DNA of 64,000 nt from Dicyema japonicum (lineage: Eukaryota > Dicyemida > Rhombozoa > Dicyemidae). The stretch is from positions 1,240,632 through 1,304,631 of the forward strand of contig RDEW01000006.1 in the NCBI GenBank assembly GCA_011109175.1. The letters run 5' to 3'. Each line of letters begins with the position of its first letter. Position 1 is the stretch's first letter. This document shows, in pieces, positions 34,391 to 46,400 of this stretch. A program made the position numbers and the translations under genes. A model generated the notes under the pieces. That model made no database searches and was not told the DNA's origin. It saw nothing but the letters and a program-made list of their open reading frames with translations.

Positions 34391-36704
34391 ATGTGCGGAA
34401 TAATCGCTTATGTTGCCTCTTATCAAACTTCACTCAGTAAGGTCCTTCAAATCATAGTAAACGGACTCATCCGTATGGAATATCGCGGTTATGATTCCGC
34501 TGGTAAAGCATATTTGAGTTAAAAAGGAATCTGTTTTGACTATAAGTCCGCAAATGAGGACAAAATGTCGCTCATTCGCTCAGTGGGGTTCATTTCTAAG
34601 CTTGAAGCCAAAGTTAACGGTAATAAAATTTAATAAATCAGAATGGAAAGATTCGGTGGATCTTAGCGACTTGGAGAGTAACCAAACTGCCATGGGACAC
34701 ACCAGGTGGGCAACCCATGGAGTCCCCTGTGAGAAGAATTGTCATCCAATTGTTTCAAATCCCGGAGCAGGTTCTCCCAGAAATGTCAGTAAATTAGACT
34801 TTAGAGTGGTCCACAACGGAATAATTACAAATTACGACCAAATCAAGAAGTCCCTAGTAAATCGTCTAATTATGGCTTAGATGGACGCCGGACACTCATT
34901 CAGCAGTGACACTGACACTGAAGTGATCCTATTCTGCTGAAGGATCTCTATGACCAAAGGAGATGCGGTTTCGTCGACCTGTGCTACATTCTCTTGGACA
35001 AAATCGTACTTTTATTTGTGACTTCCAGGAGGGATCGTTCGCCTTGGCAATAACCAGTCGTCACTTTCCTGGGGAATGCCGTGGGAATAAGGTCACCCTC
35101 TTTTATATTCGAGGTACAAGAGTCCCTTGATTGTGGGAGTCAAATCAGAGAGCAACATCTCTGGGGAGAAAATACAAGGTATGCTTTCTTGCGTACCCAG
35201 TTCTCAAAAATTCCAATGACGAATCACGTGTTTTGGCAAACTCGGAGTTTTTCCTGACCTCTGACCCATGGTGGAGTGTTTTTACTCAAAGTGCTATCGT
35301 TGAGGAGACCAGGGACATTATTTACCTCTGCAACAAAGACGTCGTCATATCAGTAACGAGGGACTCCGTATTTTCAACTCGTGTGAGACCTGGTCGATTT
35401 CAGGGGGGTTTCTCACTGTCCTTTCGATGTTGAGCACATCAGAAAGGGGAGATTCAAGTACTTCATGGAAAAGGAGATTTATGAGCAGGATGAGCGGGTA
35501 AGGGACACCCTCAGAGGAAGAATTGGCTGTGATGGGGAACTCGGTGACTGTGATTACTTACTCCCAGGGAATGTTACCTTCCCTGAGCTTGAGAACCGTC
35601 TCTGTGGACTGGAAAAGTGCAAGAGGATCGTCATCTTTGGATGCGGGACCTCATTTTACAGTGGATTGGGAATAAAGCCGTTCATGCAAGAGATGACTCA
35701 GTGTGAAGTGACCGTGGTCACAGCATCGGAGTTTCTTGATTTCCCAATCTGCCTGAACCCCCAGACTGACGTTTACATCTTTGTCAGTCAATCAGGTACC
35801 TTGTTGCCACCTTTTGGTGAGACCGCGGATCTCCTCACAGCTCTTGCGTTCGTCAAGCAAAATTGCGAAAATTCGAAGACATTGTGTCTGACCAACAACA
35901 TTGGGAGTACTTTGGCGAGGGAATGTTCCGTTGTCCTCGACATACGAGCTGGTCCTGAGCTTGGAGTGGCCAGCACCAAGGCATACACGTGTCAAACCGT
36001 ATTATTTATCCTTGTGTCTCTGAAATTCTCTCAAATCATCAACGGTAAATCTTTCCTTCAATCGAGAAGATCCCAAGTCGTTGAGGGACTCGGTAGATTA
36101 TCTGGTAACACACTGAGAGCTAATTTGTTAGATGATATAAGCCACGTGCTTTCCATGCATGCTGAAATTAAGGGAATCGCCAAGGCATATTCAGATGCTA
36201 CGAACCTCCTGCTTGTTGGACGAGGCTACAGTCTTCCAGCCTGTTATGAGTCATCCCTGGTTATGTGTGATTTGATTTGCCAGAAAATAAAGGAACTGTC
36301 TTACATTCACAGTTCCGCGATTAACGCGGGGGAGTTAAAACACGGACCGCTCGCTTTGGTGGACGAAAAGACCCCTATAATATTCTTCCTGTTCAATGAT
36401 AGGTTTTATGACAAGTCATGCAATGCTCTGCAGCAGGTTATCGCTAGAAAGGTCGTATTTTTCTTATTTGAAGGGGAGACCGGTCCTGATTAGCTGTGGA
36501 AGAGTGAGAGTATGTTGAGGGATAACTGTCCGTTCAGTATTGAGGTCCCAAAGACGGTAGACTGTCTTCAGTTTGTCCCCTCGGTAATAGCCATGCAGAT
36601 ATTCGCAATGGAGTCTGCAAATTTGAGGGGATACAACGTATTGGGATGTCATTTCTTAGGTTGACCGGCCGAGGAACCTAGCCAAGTCAGTGACGGTGGA
36701 ATAA
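34391..36704 (+). CDS. GFPT1: glutamine:fructose-6-phosphate amidotransferase (GFAT), 13 exons
   Basis: GFAT makes glucosamine-6-phosphate from fructose-6-phosphate and glutamine, the first step of the hexosamine pathway, in the cytosol. MCGIIAYV places the N-terminal nucleophile Cys2. [17 protein letters not shown] and HNGIITNYD belong to the glutaminase domain. The SIS isomerase domains carry [41 protein letters not shown] and the end [10 protein letters not shown]. Introns: 34503-34526, 34620-34641, 34857-34880, 35006-35028, 35092-35120, 35179-35200, 35381-35403, 35796-35816, 36105-36131, 36260-36283, 36452-36473 and 36638-36659. They are 21-29 nt. With one base added at 34928 (CC), 35404-35408 (GGGGG) and 36500 (AA), phase closes to 677 codons plus TAA, matching the normal length of about 680. 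The 35796-35816 intron ends TG rather than AG. Retaining it would split the SQSGET phosphate loop. Confidence 0.95.
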
Positions 36705-36871
36705 TTAATAATAGACTTTATTTAACTAAACATGTCCTTTTACTTTGTTGGCCTTACAGTTGTGTTCCAATATCTAGGAGTTATCTAAATTGGGGGACTT
36801 TGGTCTTGTTTTTGGTGAGTTGACTGACTGCACTTTGGGTCTGTGATTGCTGGGATTTTGGTTGATTTTCT

Positions 36872-37012
36872 TTATTTTCGTTGTGTGGCTGACTTTATCA
36901 GGGTAAAACTTTCTGCATTGAGGGGAAGGGAAGACCTTATTGTATAGCAGAGGAGAATCAGCAGGAATATTGCGACAGGAGGAACTATAATCCATGCTAA
37001 ACTTTCGTTCAT
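36872..37012 (-). CDS. small single-pass membrane ORF, hypothetical
   Basis: A 46-codon ORF starting MNESLAWIIVPPVAIFLLIL has one strong hydrophobic helix at residues 5-25. A short basic-ended tail (SATQRK) follows. It lies tail-to-tail with GFAT. An overlapping 73-residue frame (36774-36995) is Pro/Lys/Ser-rich and less gene-like. No family is recognised, and a further exon could exist upstream. It may be chance. Confidence 0.3.
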   Translation of the reverse strand: MNESLAWIIVPPVAIFLLILLCYTIRSSLPLNAESFTLIKSATQRK

Positions 37013-37229
37013 CCGTGAATTGCGATTAATTTAAATTAATAAATTAAATTACGCACAATTTGGTTAGTTTGACAAATTAACCATGAATTACTATTCCCTC
37101 CGCCTCATTGTTACCAATTCCTGTCTGATAGATTCTTGAGATCGTATTTACACCAGCCCTTCATGATCGAATTGCTTTATTTGTAAAGATTGAAAAACAG
37201 TAATGAGTAGGGCAACCAACTACAATTAT

Positions 37230-37360
37230 TATTTATTTAATAACCCCGAAAAGGAAACACCAAGAAAGAAGGAGTAAACCAACTAATTAAGTGATCCCGG
37301 TACGCCTCAACAGGATCGAGAGGTTTTTCCTATGTTCCTCCAGAGTGGAAGACCTGGCAA
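37230..37360 (-). mobile_element. LINE 3' terminus (minus)
   Basis: Contains the reverse complement of the EAGIT end (AAGTGATCCCGGTACGCC) with a tail of TTATTTATTTAATAACCCC. It is the same family as at 34100-34215. Confidence 0.5.
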
Positions 37361-37459
37361 CCTACCCTGTATTTAAATGTCAAGAAAATCTTATGAACAA
37401 ACTCTCCTACGATATAATTGGAAGCAACGTTACTGCAAAACATCAGATCTCGAGTCTTC

Positions 37460-40220
37460 GTCACACATAATCTCACAATTTCGCAACATGGAACGTAAGA
37501 GGATTAAACGAAGGGAAACTAGAAGTCGTAAAAAGAGAAATGAGAAGGCTTGATATTGACCTGCTTGGAGTAAGCGAACTTCATTGGATTGACAGTGGTT
37601 TTTTTAGTTCTGATGATTTCGTCATTCTGGTAACATTAATGCGAAGAGAAACGGATTGGCCTTCATTGCTTCAAAGAAAATTACACCTGCTATTGAAAGT
37701 CATAGAATATTTAATGATCGGATAATACTAATCCACGTCCGTGGACGACCATTGAATATTACGGTCATGCAAGTGTATTCCCCAACATCTATTGCCAAGG
37801 ATGACGAAATTGACCAATTTTATTATGAATTTCAAGAGGCACTAAAACTAATACCCAAAAAGGACATAATCTACAGAATGGGGATTTCAATTCAAAAGTT
37901 GGGTGTATGCCACATACGGATATTGTGGGAAGTTTTGGTTTGGGGAAGAGAAATGATGCTGGGGATCGACTGGTCCAATTCTGTCAGGAAAATGGATTTC
38001 AGATAACTAATACATAGTTCAAACAGCACAAACGACGATTATACACTTGGACGTCGCCAAATGGAATGTCTAGGAACCAGATTGATTATATTTTGTGCGC
38101 CAAACGTTGGAAAAGCTCTATAACAGCCGTCAAAACATATCCAGGGGCAGACTGTGGAACAGACCATCAGCTACTTGTTGCAAAAATTAGGACGAAATTC
38201 AGTAACACTTGGAATACCCCCGAGTAAAGAAATTCGATGTCTCAAACATACCATTAGAATACGCAATGGAAGTCAAGCACAACATTGGATTACTGGATTT
38301 GAACGGAAGGATGCCAAATGAATTATGGAATGATGTGCAGTTGGTTACCAGGAACGCTGCAATAAAACATGTCAAATACAAAACGCCGGCCAAGTGCTCT
38401 GAGTGGCTCTCTGCTAACACTAAACATTGCTGAGGCTCGTAAAGCTGCTAAAGTCTCTGGAATATAGACGAGATAAGAAAACTTAACTCTGAATTCAAAA
38501 AGGCAGCCAGGAAGGATAAAGAAGACTACTGGAGGTTACAAGGAAAAAATGGAAGATGACTATAAGAGAGGTCACACTAGGAATGCGTATTTACAACTAA
38601 AAAGATTACGAACCCCCTTTACTAAAATGATGGGCAAAATCAAGGACAAGGATGTGTTGAATTGCTAGGCCAACAGAACATGTGAAATCGTTAGAGAGAA
38701 TATACGGAACGGCTATATTCAGAAACTGTGTGCCCACCCATATGTGTTGATGAAGCAACGTTGGGTGAGGGGCATAAAATCCTTGAGGAGGAATGCGTGT
38801 GGGCTACACGGCAATTAACGGGGAACAAGGCACCGGGATTGACAACATCTCAAGCGAATTGTTGAAGGCTATACCGGTGACAGCTATCACCAGTCTATGT
38901 CAAAAAATTTGGGAAACTGGTATTTAGCCACGTGAGTGAAAAAAATCTATATTTATTCCAATACCGAAAAAAGGGGATATCAAGGACTATTCAAACTATC
39001 GTAGAATAGCCTTAATTCCCCACGTCAGCAAAATACTTCTAAAGATAATACAACATCGTCTAATGCCAAATGCCGAAATGATTCTATGATGTCCAAGCAG
39101 GATTCAGGAAGGACGAGACACACGTAACCATATAGCAAATGTCCGGTGGATTATGGAGAAAACCCATGAATCCGAAAAAGAATGTATACATGTGCTTCAT
39201 TGACTATCGGAAAGCTTTTGATTCCGTTATACATGACAAGCTGTGGTCCGCTTCATAAAAATTTGGATTCGATGCCATCTGATATTATCAAATCTCTTTA
39301 TAAGGATCAAGAAGCTTGTTAGAACAGTGTATGGAGATACAAAGGATGATTATTCAAAATTGGTAAAAGAGTAAGACAAGGATGCTTATTATCTCCCATC
39401 CTATTCAATATTTATGCCGAAATGATCATGACTAAATTGGATACTGTAAAATTCAAATAATTTCGCTATGCTGACGATACAACTTACTGGCTGAAACAGA
39501 GGATGGCCTCAGGGAGTTGATTCTAAGATTCAGGGAAGAGAACTCCGTCTTTGGTTTATTGCTAAATATCAAGAAGACCAAAATTATGACTACTGCTAAT
39601 AATGGACTAATGCTACTAAAAATTGGGAATGAGAAAATAGAGTTGTGATAATGTTGTCTTTCTGGAATGTCTAATTAATCGGAATGGTGACGGAGGCTTG
39701 GAAATCTAGAGGCGAATTGCCATGGGACGAGACTCCTTCCAGAGAATGAATAAGAATTTGGAAAACAAAGATATTTGCATAAGGACCAAATGCAGACTGG
39801 TTAATGCAATCGTGTTCTTGGTTTTTCTATACGGCGCAGAATCATGGATACTGAAAAAGGCGGATAAACGAAAAATTGATGCTTTTGAGCTGTGGTGCTG
39901 GAGGTTACTAAGAATCCCTTGGACTTCCAAAATAACAAACATCGATGTACTCAAACGGGTAGAGACGGACATTTTGCTTGAAGGAAGAATCGTAAAACAC
40001 AGATTGGCGTTCTTTGGGCATGTTGTCCGCTCTGATTCACTGGAAAGAACCATTATGCTGAGCAATATTACTAGAAAGAGAAGAGGACTCGGTGGCTATC
40101 CACAATGGAAGACGAATGCCTATATCAAGGCTACTCCAAATTGCAACGGATCGGGGAGAGTGGAGGAAACTTGTTCATGAAATCTCCAAGGGTCGGACAC
40201 GACTTAATTGGAGTACATGT
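37460..40220 (+). mobile_element. L1/RTE-like LINE, near full length but frameshifted
   Basis: The AP endonuclease begins WNVRGLNEGKLEVVKREMRR...DLLGVSELHW (37490-37600). It continues GRPLNITVMQVYSPT, a QIDYILCAKRW segment at about 38070 and PGADCGTDHQLLVAKI. RT pieces run from about 38930: IPIPKKGD..DYSNYR, FIDYRKAFDSV (39200) and RYADDTT (39468). The C-terminal ORF 39722-40180 has GAESWILKKADKRKIDAFELW, then KHRLAFFGHVVRSDSLERTIM and HEISKGRTRLN. Order and motifs are those of RTE/L1-type elements widespread in animals. Many single-base frame changes make it inactive as written. Confidence 0.85.
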
Positions 40221-40539
40221 ATATACATATATATCCTCCAGAGTACCCACGGCTTTCCTGAATAGACGACGATCATCTTTCATTAGAGTTTGAAGAGGGG
40301 TGGGTTTTGTTCCCAAATTTCGTTTATTTGAGGCCTCTAGCCTTGAATGGAAGAAACGACTTATTTCTTGGCTACACAGATAGATGAAACCGGAGCCATT
40401 ATTTTTGATTGCGGTGTGGTCAAGCATTGGGGGAAAAAATCGGGGGTAGATTTGTTAGACGTTCCAGTTTGCCTATGGCCTGGACTTTAAGAGCGGTTTG
40501 ATTATATTTAGTTTCCTGAGACCCTTTGTCATAACGTTC

Positions 40540-40805
40540 TTCACATGTGAGAAAATGTCATCAAAGGGTCAAATGTCACTCCCAGGATAGTTGGACGAAT
40601 CTGTAATGATAAGGAGTCTCCATAAATGTTCAAATCCAGTGTATGTTTTTCTTTTCTGTTCAATTGTTTAATAAAAGTTAGATAAATAATAAAGTAGTGA
40701 ATAATAATTAATTTTTTTAATTTAAACTTGCAATTTTTTTGCAATTTTTGATTAAATTTTATTGTGGTGTGATCAACGAAAATTTCAGATTGCTCAGCCA
40801 AACTT
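40540..40805 (-). mobile_element. jockey-like RT C-terminal fragment
   Basis: The minus translation includes HTLDLNIYGDSLSLQIRPTILGVTFDPLMTFSHM, the post-RT IRP.ILGVTFD.LTFS.H motif. It overlaps the start of the next element, so the junction is a nested insertion. Confidence 0.6.
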
Positions 40806-42365
40806 TACACTGCCACATACTGACCACACTCTCCTGAAGATCCTAGTAAAAATCCCTAAAGGAGTACGAATTGCCGCAGCAACGTGTCTTTCAGATGCCA
40901 TTGATCACGCACTATCCTCTGACAGTTGGGAATCCTGGCTAAAACTTATATGCTTTGCACCTGTAGCACTCGGAATACCTACAAAGGAATCTGAGGACAA
41001 TAATAAAGAAACAAACTCCCGAGTCAATTTATCCGGGAAACTGAAACGAAACATAATGAATTTTAGCTGTCATAACATACATGCAATACTTGCACAGCCA
41101 CTTATTCTCAATGAGGTCGAAACCAGAGGAGCATACACCAAAGATGCCCCAAACAAACTAAAAGAGAAAGTAAACCGGAAACTTCTGAAGGGCGACGTGC
41201 GGGCAGCCTTACGGGTCATCACGTCCGATGACACCGTATTGTCTGGTACCCCCGAGGTACTAAATACCTTAATCCTGAAGCACCCAGATGCCTGGACATA
41301 TTAAGGTCCATACGTCCACTTACACCTCGGAAGCTGGTACCTCGATGATACCACAATTGGAGGATCATTCAAGGAAACATACAATTAATTACGTAAAGCG
41401 TAACCCGCTTTAAAACACTTGGGCTTGGACATCAATGTTAACAAATCAGAGTTAATAAATGTCTCATATCCATACACCGACTTCCTCTCTATCAAGGAGT
41501 CTTTAACGAACTGCTTCCTGGGATCCCGACTGTGCCAGTTGATAAATTATATTTCCTCGGATGCCCACTCAGCGGAGAAGAACTCAAGAACCATCTACTT
41601 TACTTGGGATAACATTGTCTGCTCCAAAATTTTGGAAGACCTTAAAAAAGAAGCAAATCAACATCGTCTGGCTTGTTTGGTGTCAGCTTCAAGTGGAGGG
41701 AGTGGAGCATGGCTTGATGCAATACCTTGCCCAAACCTCGGGACCTTTTTGGACGACGATTCTTTGAGGATTGGAATCGGACAAAGGCTGGGACTAGATG
41801 TTTGCCAGAAGCACCGATGGGGGAAAACAGTCGATGCGAAGGGATTGCACCCGCTGTCCTGCAGAAGAAGCGCCGAAAATGGACCACGTCATGCTGCTAT
41901 AAACAATGTGATCGTCAGAGCTCTGAAGGCTACAGGCTTTCCAGCACAGCTTGAACCAGTGGGTCTTAATCGAGGAGATGGAAAGAAACCCGACGGGATG
42001 ACCCTTTTCCTCTTCACGTCTGGAAGATCTTTGGTCTGAGACGCAGCTTGCGTAGACACGTTCTCAATCACGACACCTGGAGCAGCTGCTTCGACTGCGG
42101 AGAACCTAAAAATCAAGAAATATTCTTGCCTCGGGGACCGCTACGATTTACTTCTGTTGCAACCGAATCATCGGGAACCGTTGGTCCAATGACGGCTGAG
42201 TTCTTGCGAGAACTCGGAGGATTGTTTGCCAGAAAGAAAAGGGATCAACGAGAAGGGTTATGGCTAAGACAAAAGATTGGAATAGCCATACTCCGAGAGA
42301 ACTCGTTCGCAATCCTTTATAGAAAGTCCTCAACTGACATTTGTTTAATTGTTAAAAAAATTATT
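40770..42365 (+). mobile_element. retroelement with C-terminal restriction-like endonuclease, RT core deleted
   Basis: ORF 40762-41304 has the pre-RT region (LKEKVNRKLLKGDVRAALRV, then LNTLILKHPDAW). Only about 20 codons later WYLDDTTIGG appears at about 41330, so the RT fingers and most of the palm are deleted while the catalytic YLDD remains. ORF 41419-42039 carries ANQHRLACLVSAS, HPLSCRRSAENGPRHAAIN and the endonuclease motif GDGKKPDGMT. Frame 42048 onward adds the conserved tail ELGGLFARKKRDQREGLW. The combination (YLDD RT, C/H finger, PD-D/E-K endonuclease) matches REL-type non-LTR elements. Confidence 0.78.
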
Positions 42366-42409
42366 TTGTAAAAAAAAAGAAATCTCTAAATGTAAAATAG
42401 ATACTATTC

Positions 42410-42885
42410 AGAATCAATTAATGTTATTTTTTGAAGTTATTCAATAGTCGGCAATGTGTTATTCTGGTTTATGATGAAGCTCAAGTCAACGGAACTCGTT
42501 TGTTAATTAGTCTGATTGGAAAAATCTCCGCTCCGAAAAATCTTCATCTTATGTCTGTAGCAAACTAAATTCTCCGCCTACCACTTCAACAATTTTGTGT
42601 TGAAGTTGATGAAACAATGAAAAAATTTTCAATTGAAAATGAAAAGTTCGTCTTATTCGTCACAGATGCCTCAAGATATATGACAAGTGGTAGGAATAAA
42701 TCTAATTTTAAATGGGACCTCAATGAAATTTTTATATCCAAATCTTTTCCACGTCACTTGTGTTTTACAAATGTTACACAATTGTGCTCTAAGAATAAAA
42801 TCCTACTTCACAGATGTTGATAACCTGATTTCTTCTGTAACAGCTGCCACGGTCAAGAACAAATTTCTTCTGTAAAAGTTGCCAC
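42410..42885 (+). mobile_element. hAT transposase central fragment
   Basis: The translation runs LVYDEAQVNGTRLLISLIGK...QQFCVEVDETMKKF. ENEKFVLFVTDASRYMTSG follows, then LHVTCVLQMLHNCALRI. DET, LFVTDA.RYM and the HVTC-LH-LHNCA motif are typical of hAT transposases. A frameshift lies at about 42740. It abuts the truncated U2 duplication at 42886. Confidence 0.65.
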
Positions 42886-43475
42886 GGTCAATTCATAATG
42901 GGGATGTGAGGATGAGTATAATGGATCGTAGTATACTTCACTATACTAAGCACGTGGTAGAAAATCTACATCAAAGTATCTTTAGACGAGTGTATTAGCA
43001 GTTAGTGCGGGATCACCTAACTCAGAGACGCCAATGCTTGGTTGATTAGGATTTATGCATCGATCCTCTACTCACCCTATGACCCAGAGCCTGGATCGAT
43101 CCAGTAGTTGTCTCCTAATCAATTTAATGTACAACTATATGATAATGCGATTCCAGGAGGCTGGGGTACAATCAGAAACTGGAATACATTAACTGTCTGA
43201 GTGTACTTTGTCATTTTTATGTGCATCCCAGGGTTTTCTAGATATATTATAGCCTTCTATAACTACTGAAAGCACAACTAAATGATAATGTGATTCCAGG
43301 TCAGAAACTGGAGAAAAATAGTGAGATATACTAATTTCAAAAACCCCAAAAAAGGTTATGCGCCAAACCTAGAAGTACTGCAATACTAGGAGGACGCGCG
43401 GTATGGCGGAAGCAAGCTTCGCAACACACACCAAGTTACAAAAATAAGCATTATATCTTGCCCGTGTAATGAACC
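42886..43475. repeat. duplicated U2-containing segment, copy 2 (internally deleted)
   Basis: Aligns to 13490-13660 and 14130-14530. The roughly 470-bp interior of copy 1 is missing and joined at about 43048. Confidence 0.8.
43365..43470 (-). pseudogene. U2 snRNA pseudogene (3' half only)
   Basis: The minus strand carries the 3' half of U2: TTATTTTTGTAAC at the Sm region, TCGCGAAGCTTGCTTCCG-like stems and the CTAGTATTGCAGTACTTC terminal loop. The 5' half, with stem I and the GUAGUA branch-site element, is absent, so it cannot work in splicing. Confidence 0.85.
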
Positions 43476-43489
43476 TCATTCCAAAATCG

Positions 43490-46400
43490 GCCAGATTATT
43501 CTCGTTGTTTTTTTAGTTGGGACTTAACGCTAAAACTCTGGCAGAAGCACTTAGAATTATTTTATATATAGTAAAAAATAATTTGTTAACAAAATTATTT
43601 TTGTTATTTATATACTTATATTTAAAGCAAGTTCTTGTCAATTGGCAAGCAATCCTCCGAGTTCTCGCAAGAACTCAGCCGTCAAAATAAATTTAATTTA
43701 TCTCATAACTGGCTGAGGTGGTGTGGTTCCTCAATTGCACATATCTTTAAATAACACGCTGCAGAAATCGAACTTATCAAAAACCAAGCACTATACACAG
43801 TGTGTAAATCGTTGCACTTGGATACTATTATTACTAAGACCCGATGGTTATTATTGTCAGAATACGGATGAATCATGCCGTTCCATCTAACGATATTATT
43901 TTATCATACTTCTCTGGTCAAGATTTTGATTCTTCAAGTTGTAATGAAGAAAAGTTTTCTTAATAGAAAATCAGACATTGTTTTCAATTTTCTCCCACAA
44001 AGAACCTACGAGAAACACTATAATTTGACAAAGTTTTCTTCATTATTTTTTGTTCATGTTAATGACCAAACATAGTCCGAGGAAAGATACGACAAGCAGG
44101 GATTATCGTATTTGGCTGTCGGTACACTATAAATTATCTCGCGGCACAAAGTTTGACAATCTCTGACCTACACTGTTCATAATTCAAAGATATGATAAAT
44201 TAAACCAAATCGATTGTTACAATTCATATACAGTAAACTCTCAAAAATTTGCCGTATTTGGTTCCAGCCAAATTGTTGCAAATTTAAGAATTGGCAGATC
44301 TTAGAATTAATTTAATTTAAAAATAATTAAACTATTTAAATTAATAAATTTTATTTTTAAGGAAAACAATATTTTTAACCAAGGAAACAAAAATTAATTA
44401 AATTTTAATAAAGTAATAATCAATTCCCAATTGCTTCTTAAAGGAAATTAATATTTTCTTTATAATATTCTTATTGATCTTGTCCCTTTTCGGAGAGAAG
44501 AACCACCCTTCGCACCCATAATATAGGCTAGGGAGAATAACTCCCTTGAATATAAACAGTTAAGTGTCTTGGCTAACGCCTCTGCTACCTCCCAACTTGT
44601 GAAACTGGCGTGTCGTGAGGACAGTCCACTGGACTCAAACGGAGATATTTTTGACTGAATCAGATGTGGAGATGGGGAGTAACATGAGGTTATAGCACAC
44701 TCTTCTTCCAAGAGAAGAGGGATTACCAACAATCTGTATCAAAAAACGCTTAATTAGTAAATTTACTCGTTATTATTATTCAATTATAAATTTAAATGAC
44801 TTTTTAAAAAATAAATTCATCAATAACTGTATTGTTTGTAAAATTGGCATAGGAAGATATGGAATCTAAAACAATTCAAAATGTTTTAAAAGTCGAGAAT
44901 GTACAGAATACGAATAAGAACTGACTAACATAATGCAACAGAGAAATCGTATTTAGAACAGATATTTATGATCCTGAGAAGAATTTAGTTAATTAATTAT
45001 AGTGAAAAGAAGGGAATTGATGAAGACGATAAATTAATGCTATTGAGGAACAAGAGTTATCTGAGTAATTAAACATTGTGAATGCTTTTAAAATTTAGAG
45101 AGATTGAAAAATTATCTTTTAGAAAATATTGAAAATAACAACTATGCAGAATTCATTACTTCAATAAGAATATTATAAAGAAAATATTAATTTCCTTTTA
45201 GAGGCAATTGGGAATTGAGTATTACTTTATTAAAATTTAATTAATTTTTGTTTCCTTGGTTAAAAATATTGTTTTACTTAAAAATAAAATTTATGAATTT
45301 AAATAGTTTAATTATTTTTAATTAAAATAATTCTAAGATCTGCCAATTCTTAAATTTGCAACAATTTGGCTGGAAACAAATACGGCAAATTTTTGAAAGT
45401 TTTCTGTATATGAATTGTAACAATCGATTTGGTTTAATTTATCATATCTTTGAATTATGAACAGTGTAGGTCAGAGATTGTCAAACTTTGTGCCGCCAGA
45501 TAATTTATAGTGTACCGACAGCCAAATACGATAATCCCTGTTTGTCGAATCTTTCCTCGGACTATGTTTGGTCATAAACATGAACAAAAAATAATAAAGA
45601 AACCTTTGTCTAATAAAAGTGTTTCTCGTAGGTTCTTTGTGGGAGAAAATTGAAGACAATGTCTTATTTTCTATTAAGGAAACTTTTTTTCATTACAACT
45701 TGAAGAATCAAACCCCTGACCAGAGGTATGATTACATAATATCGTTAGATGGAACGTCATGATTCATCCGTATTCTGACAATAATACCCATCGGGTCTTA
45801 GTAATAATAGTATTCAAGTGCAACGATTTACACACTGTGTACAAAACTTGGTTTTTGATAAGTTCGATTTCTGCAGCGTGTCATTTAGAGATATGTGCAA
45901 TTGAGGAACCACACCACCTCAGCCAGTTACCACCTCAATCAGACGTTTGTGTGGAAAAATCGGTCTGGAATTTAACAATGAAAAATGCGAAGCAATTAAT
46001 CTGAATTTGAGTTCCTATTCATTCTACCTTTTTCATAGAAAGCTCTGCGATATCATCCCAGGGGTTAGGGAGACTAATATTGATTCTCTCGACTTCCTTG
46101 GGTGTGGGATTTTTGTAAACAGGTTGAGGGAGTTATTGGAAGGCAAGAGGACTAATTTACGTCAGTATGCGTTTTTTGGACCGTCATATCGCCTTTTTTA
46201 TGCTGAAAAATTGTCTCCTTCTCCCAAAACTCCTTTTTATTCTACGGGGATCCCCATGTTACGCCGAAAGAGACCTTCTATCGTTAATTGATATGGATAT
46301 CCGGTCAACGATGGGGTCCATTCTTAATGTTTGTTTTGATGATTTCGGATGGTTACAGGCCTCACTCCCTGTAGCCTACGGTGGTTTGGGTCTTTCTCTT

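Noticed and set aside
36001-36100. An extra 22-25-nt intron in GFAT starting at GTAAATCTTTCC (about 36045)
   Set aside because: Removing it breaks the frame. The retained sequence aligns without a gap to the family.
36774-36995. 73-residue minus ORF as a 4E-BP (LLYNKVF slightly like the eIF4E-binding motif)
   Set aside because: The required Leu and hydrophobic positions are missing, and a better membrane ORF overlaps in another frame.
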